A stretch of DNA of 64,000 nt from Pseudomonas sihuiensis. Its GTDB lineage: Bacteria; Pseudomonadota; Gammaproteobacteria; Pseudomonadales; Pseudomonadaceae. A model generated the notes under the pieces. That model did no database searches, was not told the origin of the DNA, and was given only the letters and a program-made list of their open reading frames with translations. The DNA lies in NCBI RefSeq assembly GCF_900106015.1, contig NZ_LT629797.1, positions 1,798,001 to 1,862,000 of the forward strand, read 5' to 3'. Positions 36,998 through 46,327 of the stretch are shown one piece after another (within the stretch, counting starts at the first letter, position 1; every line of letters starts with the position of its first letter). The translations under genes and the position numbers were made by a program.

Positions 36998-37876
36998 ATG
37001 AATATCATCACGCTGCTTCTGCCCTACCAACCGCCCTGGGACTGGCAACAGTTCCACAGCCATTTCGCCCTGCGCGCGATTCCTGGGCTGGAGTCACTGA
37101 GCGCGGACAGCTACTGCCGCGGCTTCAGCATCGACGGCACACCCGGCTGGTTTCGGGTTGCCCCGCTGCCAGGGCAGAACGCGCTGGAACTGCGCTGCCG
37201 CCAGGCCTCGCCCGCACATCTCGATCAACTCGAACAGCGCGTGCGGCGCATGTTCGATCTCGACAGCGAGCCCGAGGCGATTGCCCTGCACCTGAGCACT
37301 GATGAACTGCTCGCGCCGCTGCTGCAGCGCAATCCCGGCCTGCGCCTGCCGGTGGCGTTCGATCCGTTCGAACAGGCGGTGCGCGCCATCGTCGGCCAGC
37401 AGGTCACGGTCAAGGCGGCGGTCACCATAGTCGGGCGCCTGGTGCAACGTGTCGGCGCACGGATCGAGACACCGGAAACGCTGGGCATCAGCCATCTGTT
37501 CCCCTCAGCACAGGCACTTGCCGAGGCCGACCTGAGCGGCATCGGTATGCCCGGCAAACGCGTGCAGTGCCTGCAGCATTTCGCCGCGCGCATTGCCGAT
37601 GGCAGCCTGGCACTGCATCTGGCCGACGGCAGTGCAGCACTGATCGAGCAGCTATGCGCACTGCCAGGCATTGGCCCGTGGACAGCGGAGTACATCGCCC
37701 TGCGCGCGTTCGGTGAGGCCGACGCCTTTCCCGCCAGCGACCTGGGTTTGCTCAAGGCGCCGGTATGGGGAACGGAAGGTATCGATGCGCGCCGCCTAAA
37801 AGCACGCGCGGAAGCCTGGCGCCCGTGGCGCGCTTATGCGGCGGCGCATCTCTGGCATAACTATTCGGGAGGCTGA
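36998..37876 (+). CDS. alkA: DNA-3-methyladenine glycosylase II AlkA
   Basis: Removes alkylated bases from DNA. The 292-residue protein has the AlkA N-terminal domain (LPYQPPWDWQQFHSHFALRA) followed by the HhH-GPD core with the hairpin LCALPGIGPWTAEYIALRAF and the catalytic Asp248 in FPASDLGL. There is no N-terminal Ada domain. The ATG at 36998 agrees with the family start. ogt begins 4 bases after its stop, so both alkylation-repair enzymes are made from one message. Confidence 0.95.
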   Translation: MNIITLLLPYQPPWDWQQFHSHFALRAIPGLESLSADSYCRGFSIDGTPGWFRVAPLPGQNALELRCRQASPAHLDQLEQRVRRMFDLDSEPEAIALHLSTDELLAPLLQRNPGLRLPVAFDPFEQAVRAIVGQQVTVKAAVTIVGRLVQRVGARIETPETLGISHLFPSAQALAEADLSGIGMPGKRVQCLQHFAARIADGSLALHLADGSAALIEQLCALPGIGPWTAEYIALRAFGEADAFPASDLGLLKAPVWGTEGIDARRLKARAEAWRPWRAYAAAHLWHNYSGG

Positions 37877-37879
37877 GTC

Positions 37880-38377
37880 ATGCATTACCGCTACCACGAC
37901 AGCCCCGTCGGTCCGCTGCTGATCGCAGCCGACGACAGCGGCCTGCAACTGCTGTTGATGGAGCTGGACAGCCGGCCCTGGCGCATCGAAGACCATTGGC
38001 GGCCCGCTGGCCGTGAGCTGGATGCCGTGTGCAGCCAGCTCGATGAATACTTCGCCGGCAAGCGCCGTCAATTCGAATTGCGCCTGGCGCCGAGGGGCAC
38101 GGCATTCCAGCAGGCGGTCTGGCAGGCGCTGTTGGCCATTCCCTACGGTCGCACCTGCAGCTATTCGGAGCTGGCCAGTGTCATCGGCAGACCGCAGGCC
38201 GTACGCGCGGTGGGAACCGCCAATGGCGCCAACCCCATCTCCATCATCGTGCCCTGCCACCGCGTGATCGGCCGGGACGGCAGCCTGACCGGTTATGCCG
38301 GTGGCCTGCCGCGCAAGCAGCAGTTGCTGGAACTTGAAGGCGTGTTGCCGCCAGAGCAGGCGCAACTGGCTTTGTAG
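37880..38377 (+). CDS. ogt: methylated-DNA-protein-cysteine methyltransferase Ogt
   Basis: A 165-residue suicide enzyme that transfers methyl from O6-methylguanine (and O4-methylthymine) to its own Cys126 in IIVPCHRVIG. The N-terminal ribonuclease-H-like domain and the DNA-binding helix with AVGTANGANP are present. It is coupled to alkA, 4 bases apart. Its stop is two bases from the stop of the convergent histidine phosphatase gene, leaving no room for a terminator between the two transcripts. Confidence 0.95.
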   Translation: MHYRYHDSPVGPLLIAADDSGLQLLLMELDSRPWRIEDHWRPAGRELDAVCSQLDEYFAGKRRQFELRLAPRGTAFQQAVWQALLAIPYGRTCSYSELASVIGRPQAVRAVGTANGANPISIIVPCHRVIGRDGSLTGYAGGLPRKQQLLELEGVLPPEQAQLAL

Positions 38378-38378
38378 C

Positions 38379-38936
38379 CTAGGGCGCGGGTATGCGCGCC
38401 AGAGGCTCAGCACGCGGACGCAGGGGCAAAGCCAGAATCAGCCCTTCGCCCGAAGCGGGAAAGATGCCGGTCAGGGCGGTGATATTGACCTGATGGGAAA
38501 CCAGCACCAATGGCGCGCCAGCAGGCAGTTGGTTGACCGAGCGAATCAGCTCGGCGGTCTGCTCGGCACCATCCTCGGGCTTGCCGAAGAACGAATCCAG
38601 CGCCGCGAATGGTTGTACCGGGCCGCGCTGCATGTTGCTGGCCGTGTCCAGCGCGCGGCACCAGCGACTGCTGAGAAGCCGCGGCTGTTCGATCCCCTGA
38701 CGCGCGAGCAACTCGCCCCAGCGCCGGGCCTCGGCACGCCCTTGAGCATTGAGGTTGCGCTGGGTTTCGCATTGTCCCAGGCGAAAGTTCGCCGGGTCGC
38801 CCGTACCCGGCGCGGTAGCGTGACGCATGAGTATCAGCGCACGACCTTCGCGCAATGCCTGCCAGGCATCGGCGTTATCTGCCGCCACACTGAACAGCGG
38901 CAGCAGCACCAGGGCCAGCAACCACAGGCGAGTCAT
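38379..38936 (-). CDS. exported histidine phosphatase (phosphoglycerate-mutase fold)
   Basis: A 185-residue histidine-phosphatase-superfamily protein with a signal peptide (MTRLWLLALVLLPLFSVAA-DN), so it acts in the periplasm. The catalytic motif is LILMRHATAPG (RHA instead of the commoner RHG), the second Arg is in LLSSRWCRALDTA and the second His in LVLVSHQVNITALTG. The start ATG at 38936 overlaps the stop of the PLDc_N gene. Phosphatase activity is likely, but the substrate (for example lipid-A-linked phosphate as in Ais/PmrG-like proteins) is a guess. Confidence 0.85.
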   Translation of the reverse strand: MTRLWLLALVLLPLFSVAADNADAWQALREGRALILMRHATAPGTGDPANFRLGQCETQRNLNAQGRAEARRWGELLARQGIEQPRLLSSRWCRALDTASNMQRGPVQPFAALDSFFGKPEDGAEQTAELIRSVNQLPAGAPLVLVSHQVNITALTGIFPASGEGLILALPLRPRAEPLARIPAP

Positions 38937-39124
38937 ATTCTGACGTTGCCGCGCGGCCCCATCAGCGCCCAGATGATCAGACCGATCACCGGCAACAGCA
39001 CGATCAGCAGAATCCATAGAATCTTGATTCCAGTTTCCGCGTTGCTCTTGACCACGTTGATGATGGCCCAGATATCCAGGGCCAGGATAACCAGGCCGAG
39101 CAGCCCATTGAAGGTGGAACCCAT
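38933..39124 (-). CDS. small PLDc_N-type membrane protein
   Basis: A 63-residue protein made of two membrane helices (FNGLLGLVILALDIWAIINV and ILWILLIVLLPVIGLIIWAL) ending GPRGNVRI. This is the N-terminal PLDc_N-type module that precedes cardiolipin synthase domains, here as a free-standing peptide. The ATG at 39124 is preceded by AGGAGTGTC. It overlaps the histidine phosphatase gene by four bases, so they form a small operon. The function is unknown. Confidence 0.82.
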   Translation of the reverse strand: MGSTFNGLLGLVILALDIWAIINVVKSNAETGIKILWILLIVLLPVIGLIIWALMGPRGNVRI

Positions 39125-39185
39125 GACGACACTCCTGTCTGAAAGGTTGCCTGCATAGGATAGTCGTTGATTGGCTGGGGTTCCC

Positions 39186-39725
39186 TCAATCACCCAGGCG
39201 CGGAAAACGGCTGGCGATATCGTCGCCCGTCCGCTCTGGCGTCTCGTCGCCAAGGCTCAGGCGCAGCGCCAGCACGTGCGGTTCTTCACCCAGGTCGAAC
39301 CAATGACGAGTGCCGGCCGGCAGCGTCAGCAGGTCGCCACGCTCACCCTGCAGCACATACACGTAGCCATCCAGATGCACGCTGAGCTGGGCGAAACCAC
39401 CCAGGAACAACCAGGTACTGGCGCTAGACTGCACTTGCTCGTCCAGATACCGAGCACGCAGCTCCAGTTTCTGCGGATGATTGCGCTGCAGGTTGAACAG
39501 CTCCTGCTGCACATGCCCTTCCTTGCCCATGAATGCCTGCAGCCACAGACCATAGGCCGCATCGAACTCGGCCTGCTCGCAACCAGGGCGCAACGCAGCC
39601 GGCAATTCCAGCTGGCGATAGTCGATGCCCACCGCGGACAGGGTGCTGGCGATATCGTCGGCGTGGTTGAGAACCTTGTTCGGCAGTTCCGGGGAGGTGT
39701 GCAGGTGGACGGCGAGGCTGCTCAT
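39186..39725 (-). CDS. degenerate acireductone-dioxygenase-like cupin
   Basis: A 179-residue protein that is clearly related to acireductone dioxygenase (MtnD): same length, HPQKLELRARYLDE in place, GTRHWFDLGEEPHVLALRL, and the C-terminal GDDIASRFPRLGD. The metal-binding motif is lost: where active enzymes read EHTHGEDE this one reads EQVQSSAS, so two His and one Glu ligand become Gln, Gln and Ser; only the later His (RHWFD) remains. Dioxygenase activity in methionine salvage is therefore unlikely. No mtnB or mtnC is beside it, though I recall them at this place in P. aeruginosa. It follows the MFS gene by 16 bases. Confidence 0.85.
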   Translation of the reverse strand: MSSLAVHLHTSPELPNKVLNHADDIASTLSAVGIDYRQLELPAALRPGCEQAEFDAAYGLWLQAFMGKEGHVQQELFNLQRNHPQKLELRARYLDEQVQSSASTWLFLGGFAQLSVHLDGYVYVLQGERGDLLTLPAGTRHWFDLGEEPHVLALRLSLGDETPERTGDDIASRFPRLGD

Positions 39726-39741
39726 GAAGGGTTCACTCGAT

Positions 39742-40902
39742 TCAGGGCCGCTCGGGCGGCAGACGGGTGGCAATGATGAAGGCTGCCAGAAAGGCTACCA
39801 GACTGGCGATGGCGAAGGTCCAGGCCGGGCCCAGGCCCTTCCAGCTGTAACCGGCATATAGCGCGCCCAACGCACCGCCGATGCCAGCCAGGCTGACATA
39901 GAGCGCCTGGGCCTGGCCCTGCTGGCGGTCCGCAAAACTGCGTTGCACGAAGTGGATGCAGGCGGCATGGAACGCGCCGAAGGTGGCGGCGTGCATGCAC
40001 TGCGCCAGCAGCAGCACCGGCAGGTACTGGGGCAGACTGCCCAGCAGCAGCCAGCGCACGGCGGTGATCAGGAAGCTGGCCAGCAACACGGCGCGCAGCG
40101 AGTAGCGCTGCAGCAGACGCGCCATGACCAGAAACAGCAGGATCTCCGCCACCACCCCCAGCGCCCAGAACAGACCGATGGCGCCACGGCTGTAGCCAAC
40201 ACCCTCCAGGTGCAGAGTGAGGAAGGTGTAGTACGGGCCGTTGCTCAACTGCATCAGCCCGACGCAAAAGTAGAACGCGAGGATGCCGGGGCGGCGCAAT
40301 TGGCGCACAAAGCCCTCCGACTCCAGCGTGCTCGGGCGCAGCACAGGCTGTGCATTGGGCACCCAGAAACTGCTGACGACGATACCGGCCATGATCACCA
40401 GCAGCGCCGCCGGATACGCATCCAGGCTCAGCCACTCGAACAACAGGCCGAGGCCGACTACGGCGACGATGAAGCCGATGCTGCCCCACAGGCGAATCTG
40501 GCTGTAGCGCGCCGCCTGCTCACGCAGGTGGGCCAGGGTGATGACCTCGAACTGCGGTAGCACCGCATGCCAGAAGAAGGCGTGGGTCGCCATGATCAGC
40601 GCCAGCCAGGCGTAGCTTTGGCTGAAGAAGATGCCGGCGAAGCAGACCAGGGTGCACAGCGCGCCGAAACGCACGATCAACAGGCGCTGACCGGTGTGGT
40701 CACCCAGCCAGCCCCACAAGTTCGGTGCCAGGCAGCGCATCAGCATGGGAATGGCGATCAACTCGCCGATCCGCGCCGGGGAAAAGCCCAGATGGTCGAA
40801 GTACAGCGCCAGGAACGGCGCCGTACCCCCGAGCAGAGCGAAGTAGAAGAAGTAGAAGCCGGACAGCCGCCAGTAAGGCAGGGCCGCGCGCGCCCAGGTC
40901 AC
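39742..40902 (-). CDS. MFS transporter, PPP/HcaT-like
   Basis: A 386-residue 12-helix major facilitator of the HcaT/LacY-like phenyl-propionate permease group. It starts [20 protein letters not shown], with the MFS loop motif [12 protein letters not shown] after helix 2. The start is GTG at 40902, overlapping the aroC stop (GTGA), so it is translated from the aroC message. Its substrate is not known; the aroC link may be only positional. Confidence 0.9.
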   Translation of the reverse strand: MTWARAALPYWRLSGFYFFYFALLGGTAPFLALYFDHLGFSPARIGELIAIPMLMRCLAPNLWGWLGDHTGQRLLIVRFGALCTLVCFAGIFFSQSYAWLALIMATHAFFWHAVLPQFEVITLAHLREQAARYSQIRLWGSIGFIVAVVGLGLLFEWLSLDAYPAALLVIMAGIVVSSFWVPNAQPVLRPSTLESEGFVRQLRRPGILAFYFCVGLMQLSNGPYYTFLTLHLEGVGYSRGAIGLFWALGVVAEILLFLVMARLLQRYSLRAVLLASFLITAVRWLLLGSLPQYLPVLLLAQCMHAATFGAFHAACIHFVQRSFADRQQGQAQALYVSLAGIGGALGALYAGYSWKGLGPAWTFAIASLVAFLAAFIIATRLPPERP

Positions 40903-41990
40903 AGTTGTGGCAGCACCGGTGTGGTGATGCGCACGTCGGCGTTCTGCGCGCGGTGACGCAGCAGGTGATCCATCAGCACGATGGCCATCATCGCCTCGGC
41001 GATCGGCGTGGCACGAATGCCCACGCAGGGGTCGTGACGACCCTTGGTGATCACATCCACCGGGTTGCCATCGACGTCGATGGAGCGACCCGGCGTGGTG
41101 ATGCTGGAGGTCGGTTTGAGCGCCAAGTGGGCGATGATCGGCTGGCCGCTGGAGATACCGCCGAGGATGCCGCCGGCGTTGTTGGAGAGGAAACCTTCCG
41201 GGGTCAGCTCATCGCGGTGCTCGGTGCCACGCTGGGCAACGCAGGCGAAGCCGGCGCCGATCTCCACGCCCTTGACCGCGTTGATGCTCATCAGTGCATG
41301 GGCCAGTTCGGCGTCGAGGCGGTCGAAAATCGGTTCGCCGAGGCCCGGCATCACCCCTTCGGCGACCACGGTGATCTTCGCGCCGACCGAATCCTGGTCA
41401 CGGCGCAGCTGATCCATGTAGGCCTCGAGCTCCGGCACCTTGTCCGGGTCGGGGCTGAAGAAGGCGTTCTGCTCGACGCTGTCCCAGGTCTTGAACGGGA
41501 TTTCGATAGGGCCGAGCTGGCTCATGTAGCCGCGGATGACGATGCCCTGGCTGGCCAGGAATTTCTTGGCGATGGCGCCGGCCGCCACGCGCATGGCAGT
41601 TTCGCGCGCCGAGCTGCGGCCACCGCCACGGTAGTCGCGGATACCGTACTTGTGGTGGTAGGTGTAGTCGGCGTGGGCCGGGCGGAACAGATCCTTGATC
41701 GCCGAGTAGTCCTTGGACTTCTGGTCGGTGTTGCGAATCAGCAGGCCGATGGAGCAGCCGGTGGTCTTGCCCTCGAACACGCCGGAGAGGATTTCCACCT
41801 CATCGTCTTCCTGGCGCTGCGTGGTGTGGCGGCTGGTGCCCGGCTTGCGGCGATCGAGGTCGCGCTGCAGGTCTTCCAGGGAAATCTCGATACCAGGCGG
41901 GCAACCGTCGACGATGGCGACCAGCGCCGGGCCATGGCTTTCGCCAGCGGTGGTGACGGTGAACAGCTTGCCGTAGGTATTGCCGGACAT
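40899..41990 (-). CDS. aroC: chorismate synthase AroC
   Basis: Last step of the shikimate pathway: 5-enolpyruvylshikimate-3-phosphate to chorismate, needing reduced FMN. The 363-residue protein carries all family signatures: [18 protein letters not shown] near the start, [20 protein letters not shown] in the middle and ISTGQP-like [18 protein letters not shown] later. It leads an operon aroC-MFS-cupin with overlapping or tight junctions. Confidence 0.97.
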   Translation of the reverse strand: MSGNTYGKLFTVTTAGESHGPALVAIVDGCPPGIEISLEDLQRDLDRRKPGTSRHTTQRQEDDEVEILSGVFEGKTTGCSIGLLIRNTDQKSKDYSAIKDLFRPAHADYTYHHKYGIRDYRGGGRSSARETAMRVAAGAIAKKFLASQGIVIRGYMSQLGPIEIPFKTWDSVEQNAFFSPDPDKVPELEAYMDQLRRDQDSVGAKITVVAEGVMPGLGEPIFDRLDAELAHALMSINAVKGVEIGAGFACVAQRGTEHRDELTPEGFLSNNAGGILGGISSGQPIIAHLALKPTSSITTPGRSIDVDGNPVDVITKGRHDPCVGIRATPIAEAMMAIVLMDHLLRHRAQNADVRITTPVLPQL

Positions 41991-42144
41991 GGGGAGACGC
42001 TCCGCGAAATTCAGCTCAGGCCCGGCGCTGCGCAGGCCCGATTCACAAGGTGGGCGAGTATACCTGCCGATAACTTGCAGTTCACCCCGAACCTTGGCCA
42101 GCCGAACGCGTCCAATGCCAGTCTGCCACTACCCAACCCTCATC

Positions 42145-43107
42145 ATGCTACGAGCTCTGCTCTTGTCCCTCACCCTGATCACCGGCCTGGCTCAGGCCAA
42201 CACCACCCAGCAATCACCCATCACCCTCGACACCGACCAGGGCACCCTGTACGGCAGCCTGCTGGTGCCGCTAAGCGACAAGCCGGTGCCGGTGGCGCTG
42301 CTGATCGCCGGTTCAGGCCCCACCGACCGCGACGGCAACAACCCTCAAGGCGGCCATAACGATGCGCTGAAAAAGCTGGCCCAGGTGCTGGCGCGTAATG
42401 GCATCGCCAGCCTGCGTTACGACAAGCGCGGCGTCGCCGCCAGCCGCGCCGCCACGCCGGACGAAAAGGACCTCAGCGTCGAGCGCTATGTGGCCGATGT
42501 CGAAGACTGGGCCAGGCTGCTCAGGGACGATCCGCGTTTTGATCGACTGATTCTCATCGGTCACAGTGAAGGCGCACTGATCGCCAGCCTGGCCGCGCCT
42601 GGCAGCCAGGCCGATGCCCTGGTGTCCATTGCCGGCCCCGCCTACCCCATCGGCCAGGTGCTGGACATGCAACTGGCCATGCGCCTGCCGCCGCCGCTCC
42701 TGGCCGAGAGCCGGCACATCCTCGCCAACCTGATCCGCGGCAAGCTGCAGCCCGAGGTGCCCAAGGAGTTGCAAGCGATCTATCGCCCCAGCGTACAGCC
42801 CTACCTGATCAGCCTGCTGCGCCAGGACCCGGCGGAAAACTTCGCCGCGCTGCAGATTCCCGCCTTGATCGTGCAAGGCACCCACGACGCCCAGGTCAGC
42901 CCGGACAACGCCGAAGCTCTCAAGCAGGCCAAGCCCGATGCCGAGCTGGCGATGATCGCCGGCATGAACCATGTCATGCGCATCACCCCGGCGCCCTGGA
43001 ACGAACAGCTGGCGTCCTACGACGATCCGCAGCTACCCTTGGCCCGTGCGCTGGGCGAGCGAATCCTGTCCTTCATTCGCTCCAGTGCTGAGGAAAATGG
43101 CCGATAA
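42145..43107 (+). CDS. exported alpha/beta-hydrolase
   Basis: A 320-residue serine hydrolase. MLRALLLSLTLITGLAQA is a signal peptide, which decides the ATG at 42145 over one 30 bases upstream. The fold shows the oxyanion region LLIAGSGPTDRDGNNPQ, nucleophile Ser in LILIGHSEGALIASLAA, an Asp in VQGTHDAQVSP and His in IAGMNHVMR. Periplasmic esterase/peptidase-type activity is likely, the substrate unknown. It is divergent from aroC; the 154-base spacer is shared. Confidence 0.88.
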   Translation: MLRALLLSLTLITGLAQANTTQQSPITLDTDQGTLYGSLLVPLSDKPVPVALLIAGSGPTDRDGNNPQGGHNDALKKLAQVLARNGIASLRYDKRGVAASRAATPDEKDLSVERYVADVEDWARLLRDDPRFDRLILIGHSEGALIASLAAPGSQADALVSIAGPAYPIGQVLDMQLAMRLPPPLLAESRHILANLIRGKLQPEVPKELQAIYRPSVQPYLISLLRQDPAENFAALQIPALIVQGTHDAQVSPDNAEALKQAKPDAELAMIAGMNHVMRITPAPWNEQLASYDDPQLPLARALGERILSFIRSSAEENGR

Positions 43108-43143
43108 CGCATCGAAGGCCACCGAACAGTACACAGGACGCCC

Positions 43144-43944
43144 ATGAGCGAAAACCCAGCCCCGCAGGCACCAGCGCCAGATGCCGAAGCTGCGACAAGC
43201 GAAACGCCTGCCGCGCCGCATCCCTGGGCGGACCTGCCAGCCGAGCAATTCAGCCTGCTGCGTCTGGCGCCACTGCCCGTCGATCGGGAAACCGGTCCGC
43301 GGCCGCTGCGTTTCGTCCAGCTCGGCCGGGTGGAGCGTCATGGCAAAGACACGAGCCTGCTGCGCCTGACCATCCAGGTGCCCGGCCAGCGCCTGCATCG
43401 CCAACAAAACCTGCTGGAGGTCTGGGCCGACCATCAGCGCAAGGAGGTTCGCTTCGGCCCGGACAAGGGCCTCAGCGTGGAGCCGGCCAATCGCGGCCTG
43501 GGGCGCTTTCTCATGGCCCAGGGCATTGCCTGGGCGCGTAAGCAGTACGCGCACTATCAAGTCGAGGGCGCCGCCCTGCCGACCAAGGACAATTTCAACG
43601 ACGCCGCCCGCGCCCGCCGTGACCACGCGCTGAAGGCGCAGGGTTTCACCATCGAGTACAGCGACCCGTTGCAACTCAAACCCTTCTACAGCGCACCGCG
43701 CGTCAGCTCGCTGCATGGCGACTGGCATGCCGAGAAGGTGCAGATCATCGAGTTGCTGGACGCCGCTGCGATGCTGCAGCAGGCCGACCAGACGCTGCAG
43801 GAGCAGGACGTCAAACTGCGCAAGCTGGAAGATCGGCTCGAGCGCCTCAAGCGTGAAGACAGTGGCCTGCGCTTCACCATCACCTGCCTGGTGGCGTTCA
43901 GCCTGTTTCAGGCGGGGCTGCTGATCTGGATCGCCACACGCTGA
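43144..43944 (+). CDS. tail-anchored coiled-coil protein of unknown function
   Basis: A 266-residue protein (PA1679-like as I recall). A Pro/Ala-rich leader (1-30) precedes a globular domain (about 35-190, with LRFVQLGRVERHGKDTSLLR and GLGRFLMAQGIAWARKQY), whose second stretch faintly recalls an acetyltransferase helix but without a clear CoA loop. A coiled coil (about 215-245, QTLQEQDVKLRKLEDRLERL) leads into one C-terminal membrane helix (FTITCLVAFSLFQAGLLIWI). It is probably anchored in the inner membrane by its tail. It follows the exported hydrolase by 36 bases. No function can be given. Confidence 0.75.
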   Translation: MSENPAPQAPAPDAEAATSETPAAPHPWADLPAEQFSLLRLAPLPVDRETGPRPLRFVQLGRVERHGKDTSLLRLTIQVPGQRLHRQQNLLEVWADHQRKEVRFGPDKGLSVEPANRGLGRFLMAQGIAWARKQYAHYQVEGAALPTKDNFNDAARARRDHALKAQGFTIEYSDPLQLKPFYSAPRVSSLHGDWHAEKVQIIELLDAAAMLQQADQTLQEQDVKLRKLEDRLERLKREDSGLRFTITCLVAFSLFQAGLLIWIATR

Positions 43945-43950
43945 TAGATA

Positions 43951-44006
43951 TCGCGGCTGAAGCCGCTCCTACGTTCACCTCTCTGTAGGAGCGGCTTCAG
44001 CCACGA
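43951..44006. repeat. paired REP-like hairpins TCGCGGCTGAAGCCGCTCC
   Basis: 22-base arms at 43951-43972 and 43985-44006 with one mismatch and a 12-base loop, placed exactly between convergent genes (stops at 43944 and 44019). It may act as a bidirectional transcription end. Confidence 0.8.
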
Positions 44007-44018
44007 AAAATCATCCGC

Positions 44019-44939
44019 TTAGCCATTCACCCGCGAACGAAACAGTTCCTGATGCTCGCGGCACTGCTTGGCCGCCAGCAGGAACACGCCGTGACCGCCG
44101 TGCTGAAAGTCCAGCCAGGTGAACTCCACTTCCGGGTACAACGCCTCGACATGCACTTGGCTGTTGCCCACTTCGACGATGAGCACGCCACGCTCGGTCA
44201 GGTGATCGGCCGCTTCAGCCAGCATGCGTCGCACCAGATCCAGTCCATCATGACCGCAGGCCAGGCCCATTTCCGGCTCGTGCTGGTATTCGGCAGGCAT
44301 GTCGGCAAAATCCTCGGCGTCGACATAAGGCGGGTTGGAGACGATCAGGTCGAAGCGCTGCCCCGGCAACCCGGCGAAGCCATCGCCCTGCACGCAGTAC
44401 ACGCGCTCCTCCAGGCCGTGGCGCTCGATGTTGAGGTTGGCCACCTCCAGCGCGTCGAACGACAGATCGCCCAGCACCACTTCCGCTTCGGGGAATTCGT
44501 AGGCGCAGGCGATGCCAATGCAGCCGGAACCGGTGCACAGATCGAGAATACGTGCCGGCTCGGTAGGCAGCCAGGGGGCGAAATGACGGTCGATCAGCTC
44601 GGCGATCGGCGAGCGCGGCACCAGCACACGCTCATCGACGACGAAGGGCAAACCGCAGAACCAGGCCTCGCCCAACAAGTAGGCGGTGGGTACGCGCTCT
44701 TCGATGCGGCGCTTGAGCAGCGCCTGCAGGTGGGTGTGCTCGTCGTCTTCCAGGCGGCAATCGAGATAGGCGTCGGAGATTTCCCAAGGCAGGTGCAGCG
44801 CGCCGAGCACCAGCTGGCGGGCTTCATCCCAGGCATTGTCGGTGCCGTGGCCGAAGAACAGTTGCTCGGCCTGAAAACGACTGACGGCCCAGCGGATGTA
44901 ATCACGCAGGGTACGTAAACGGGTAGTGAGAGCAGTCAC
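44019..44939 (-). CDS. prmB: 50S ribosomal protein L3 glutamine methyltransferase PrmB
   Basis: N5-methylates a Gln of ribosomal protein L3. The 306-residue protein has the HemK-type layout: helical N-terminal substrate domain, AdoMet motif [17 protein letters not shown] and the catalytic NPPY in [13 protein letters not shown]. The N-terminal half ([20 protein letters not shown]) is the PrmB rather than PrmC type. The start appears to be GTG at 44939. Confidence 0.93.
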   Translation of the reverse strand: MTALTTRLRTLRDYIRWAVSRFQAEQLFFGHGTDNAWDEARQLVLGALHLPWEISDAYLDCRLEDDEHTHLQALLKRRIEERVPTAYLLGEAWFCGLPFVVDERVLVPRSPIAELIDRHFAPWLPTEPARILDLCTGSGCIGIACAYEFPEAEVVLGDLSFDALEVANLNIERHGLEERVYCVQGDGFAGLPGQRFDLIVSNPPYVDAEDFADMPAEYQHEPEMGLACGHDGLDLVRRMLAEAADHLTERGVLIVEVGNSQVHVEALYPEVEFTWLDFQHGGHGVFLLAAKQCREHQELFRSRVNG

Positions 44940-45017
44940 GGGCGGCCTCCGGGTGAAAAGTGCGGAAGTTTAGCCCAGTGCGGGTGGCCAGCGCATGAAT
45001 GACGGGTTAACGAGTGT

Positions 45018-45146
45018 TCATGAGCGCTCGCGCTTCTTGCGCAGTGCATCATCATCAGGACGGCGCAGCTCGCGCAGAACGGCGATGGCCACGGCGATCG
45101 AGAACAAAAGCCAGAAATGCGGGGAAAACTGCGACAAAAGTGACAT
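45018..45146 (-). CDS. possible 42-residue membrane peptide
   Basis: A short frame with one membrane helix (FWLLFSIAVAIAVLREL, about 10-26) and a basic-acidic tail RRPDDDALRKKRERS, i.e. positive-inside orientation. The ATG at 45146 is preceded by AAGGAG at good spacing (about 45151-45156). It is 78 bases upstream of prmB on the same strand. The strong ribosome site is the main evidence; no family is recognised. Confidence 0.55.
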   Translation of the reverse strand: MSLLSQFSPHFWLLFSIAVAIAVLRELRRPDDDALRKKRERS

Positions 45147-45301
45147 GGCAACTCCTTTTGCGTACGACCCTGAGTCCTTCAGGGCAGTTCCGATTCTGCT
45201 CCGGCAAAATGCACCGAGCAAGCCTTGGCGCAGATAGAGGTTCACAGAGCGCCCTGGCAAGCGGACAATGGCACATTATCACCATCAGCCAGGAGCCCGA
45301 G

Positions 45302-45898
45302 ATGTCCCATCCGCAAACCATGTTCCAGCTCACCGGTCGTGGCCACGCACCGGCCAGCCTGAACAATGCGACCCTGCTGATCATCGATGCCCAGGAAGAG
45401 TACCGCAGCGGCGTCCTCGCGCTGCCGGGCCTGGACCCCGCACTGGCAGAGATCGCCAGTCTGCTGGCAGCAGCGCGCAGTGCCGGTGCCGACATCGTTC
45501 ACGTCAAACACCTCGGCATTCCCGGCGGCCTGCTCGACCCCAGCGGCCCGCGCGGTCGTCACCTGCCGGAAGCAGCCCCGCTGGCGGGCGAGATCGTCGT
45601 GGAGAAACGCCTGCCCAACGCCTTCGCTGGCACCGAACTGCATGACCGCCTGCAGGCGCTCGGCCATCTTGACCTGATCGTCTGCGGCTTCATGACCCAT
45701 TCCAGCGTCAGCACCACCGTGCGCGCAGCCAAGGACTACGGGTATCGCTGTACCCTGGTCGATGCTGCCTGCGCTACCCGCGACCTGCCTGCACCGGATG
45801 GCAGCGTGATAGCCGCCGCCGAGGTGCACCGCATCGAGATGATCGCCTTGGGCGACAATTTCGCCACCTTGGTGCCGCACGCCAAATCGCTGGTGTGA
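45302..45898 (+). CDS. isochorismatase-family hydrolase, catalytic Cys replaced
   Basis: A 198-residue protein of the isochorismatase/cysteine-hydrolase fold: NNATLLIIDAQEEYRSGVLA (Asp of the catalytic triad), VVEKRLPNAFAGTELHD (Lys) and LDLIVCGFMTHSSVSTTVRA. In cysteine hydrolases (nicotinamidase-like) the last motif ends ..CV; here it is HSSV, so the nucleophile Cys is Ser. It may act like true isochorismatases, which also lack that Cys, or be inactive. The ATG at 45302 follows AGGAGCCCG. A stand-alone gene, substrate unknown. Confidence 0.85.
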   Translation: MSHPQTMFQLTGRGHAPASLNNATLLIIDAQEEYRSGVLALPGLDPALAEIASLLAAARSAGADIVHVKHLGIPGGLLDPSGPRGRHLPEAAPLAGEIVVEKRLPNAFAGTELHDRLQALGHLDLIVCGFMTHSSVSTTVRAAKDYGYRCTLVDAACATRDLPAPDGSVIAAAEVHRIEMIALGDNFATLVPHAKSLV

Positions 45899-45979
45899 AA
45901 CCTGTAGCAGTATCGCCAGCGCTGCGGAACCCGGACGCGACCAGCCGGTCATACCGGCGATAAGTCAAAGGAAATCGGA

Positions 45980-46300
45980 ATGAAGCTGTCCGACGATTTC
46001 GATGCACGCCGCTTGCGCCCACGCCGGCCGAAAAACTGGCGCCTGCGTATCGGGGCCGGCCTGGGCGCCCTGCTCGCCGCCTTCGGCATTCTGCTGGCGA
46101 TGGCGGGCGTCGCCTCGCTGGCAGGCCGCGCGCCAGTACTGGGTACGCTCAACGACTCTGCTGGCGAGGCCAGCGTCCTGCTGCTGCTCGGCCTGTTCCT
46201 GTTGTGGGCCGGGATCGCTTTCTGGCGTCGCTGCCGCAGACGCCTGCGTCGCCCCAGCGATCTGAGCCTGTCGCCATCACTGATGAAAAAGCGCGACTGA
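45980..46300 (+). CDS. small two-helix membrane protein
   Basis: A 106-residue protein with a basic N-terminus (DDFDARRLRPRRPKNWRLR), two membrane helices (about 25-47, IGAGLGALLAAFGILLAMAG; about 66-83, ASVLLLLGLFLLWAGIAFW) and a basic C-terminus, so both ends probably face the cytoplasm. AAAGGAAA precedes the ATG. No family is recognised by eye; it probably matches a conserved Pseudomonas hypothetical protein. It is followed by a REP-like hairpin. Confidence 0.7.
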   Translation: MKLSDDFDARRLRPRRPKNWRLRIGAGLGALLAAFGILLAMAGVASLAGRAPVLGTLNDSAGEASVLLLLGLFLLWAGIAFWRRCRRRLRRPSDLSLSPSLMKKRD

Positions 46301-46327
46301 TCACCCGAAAACACAGCACCAAAAACC

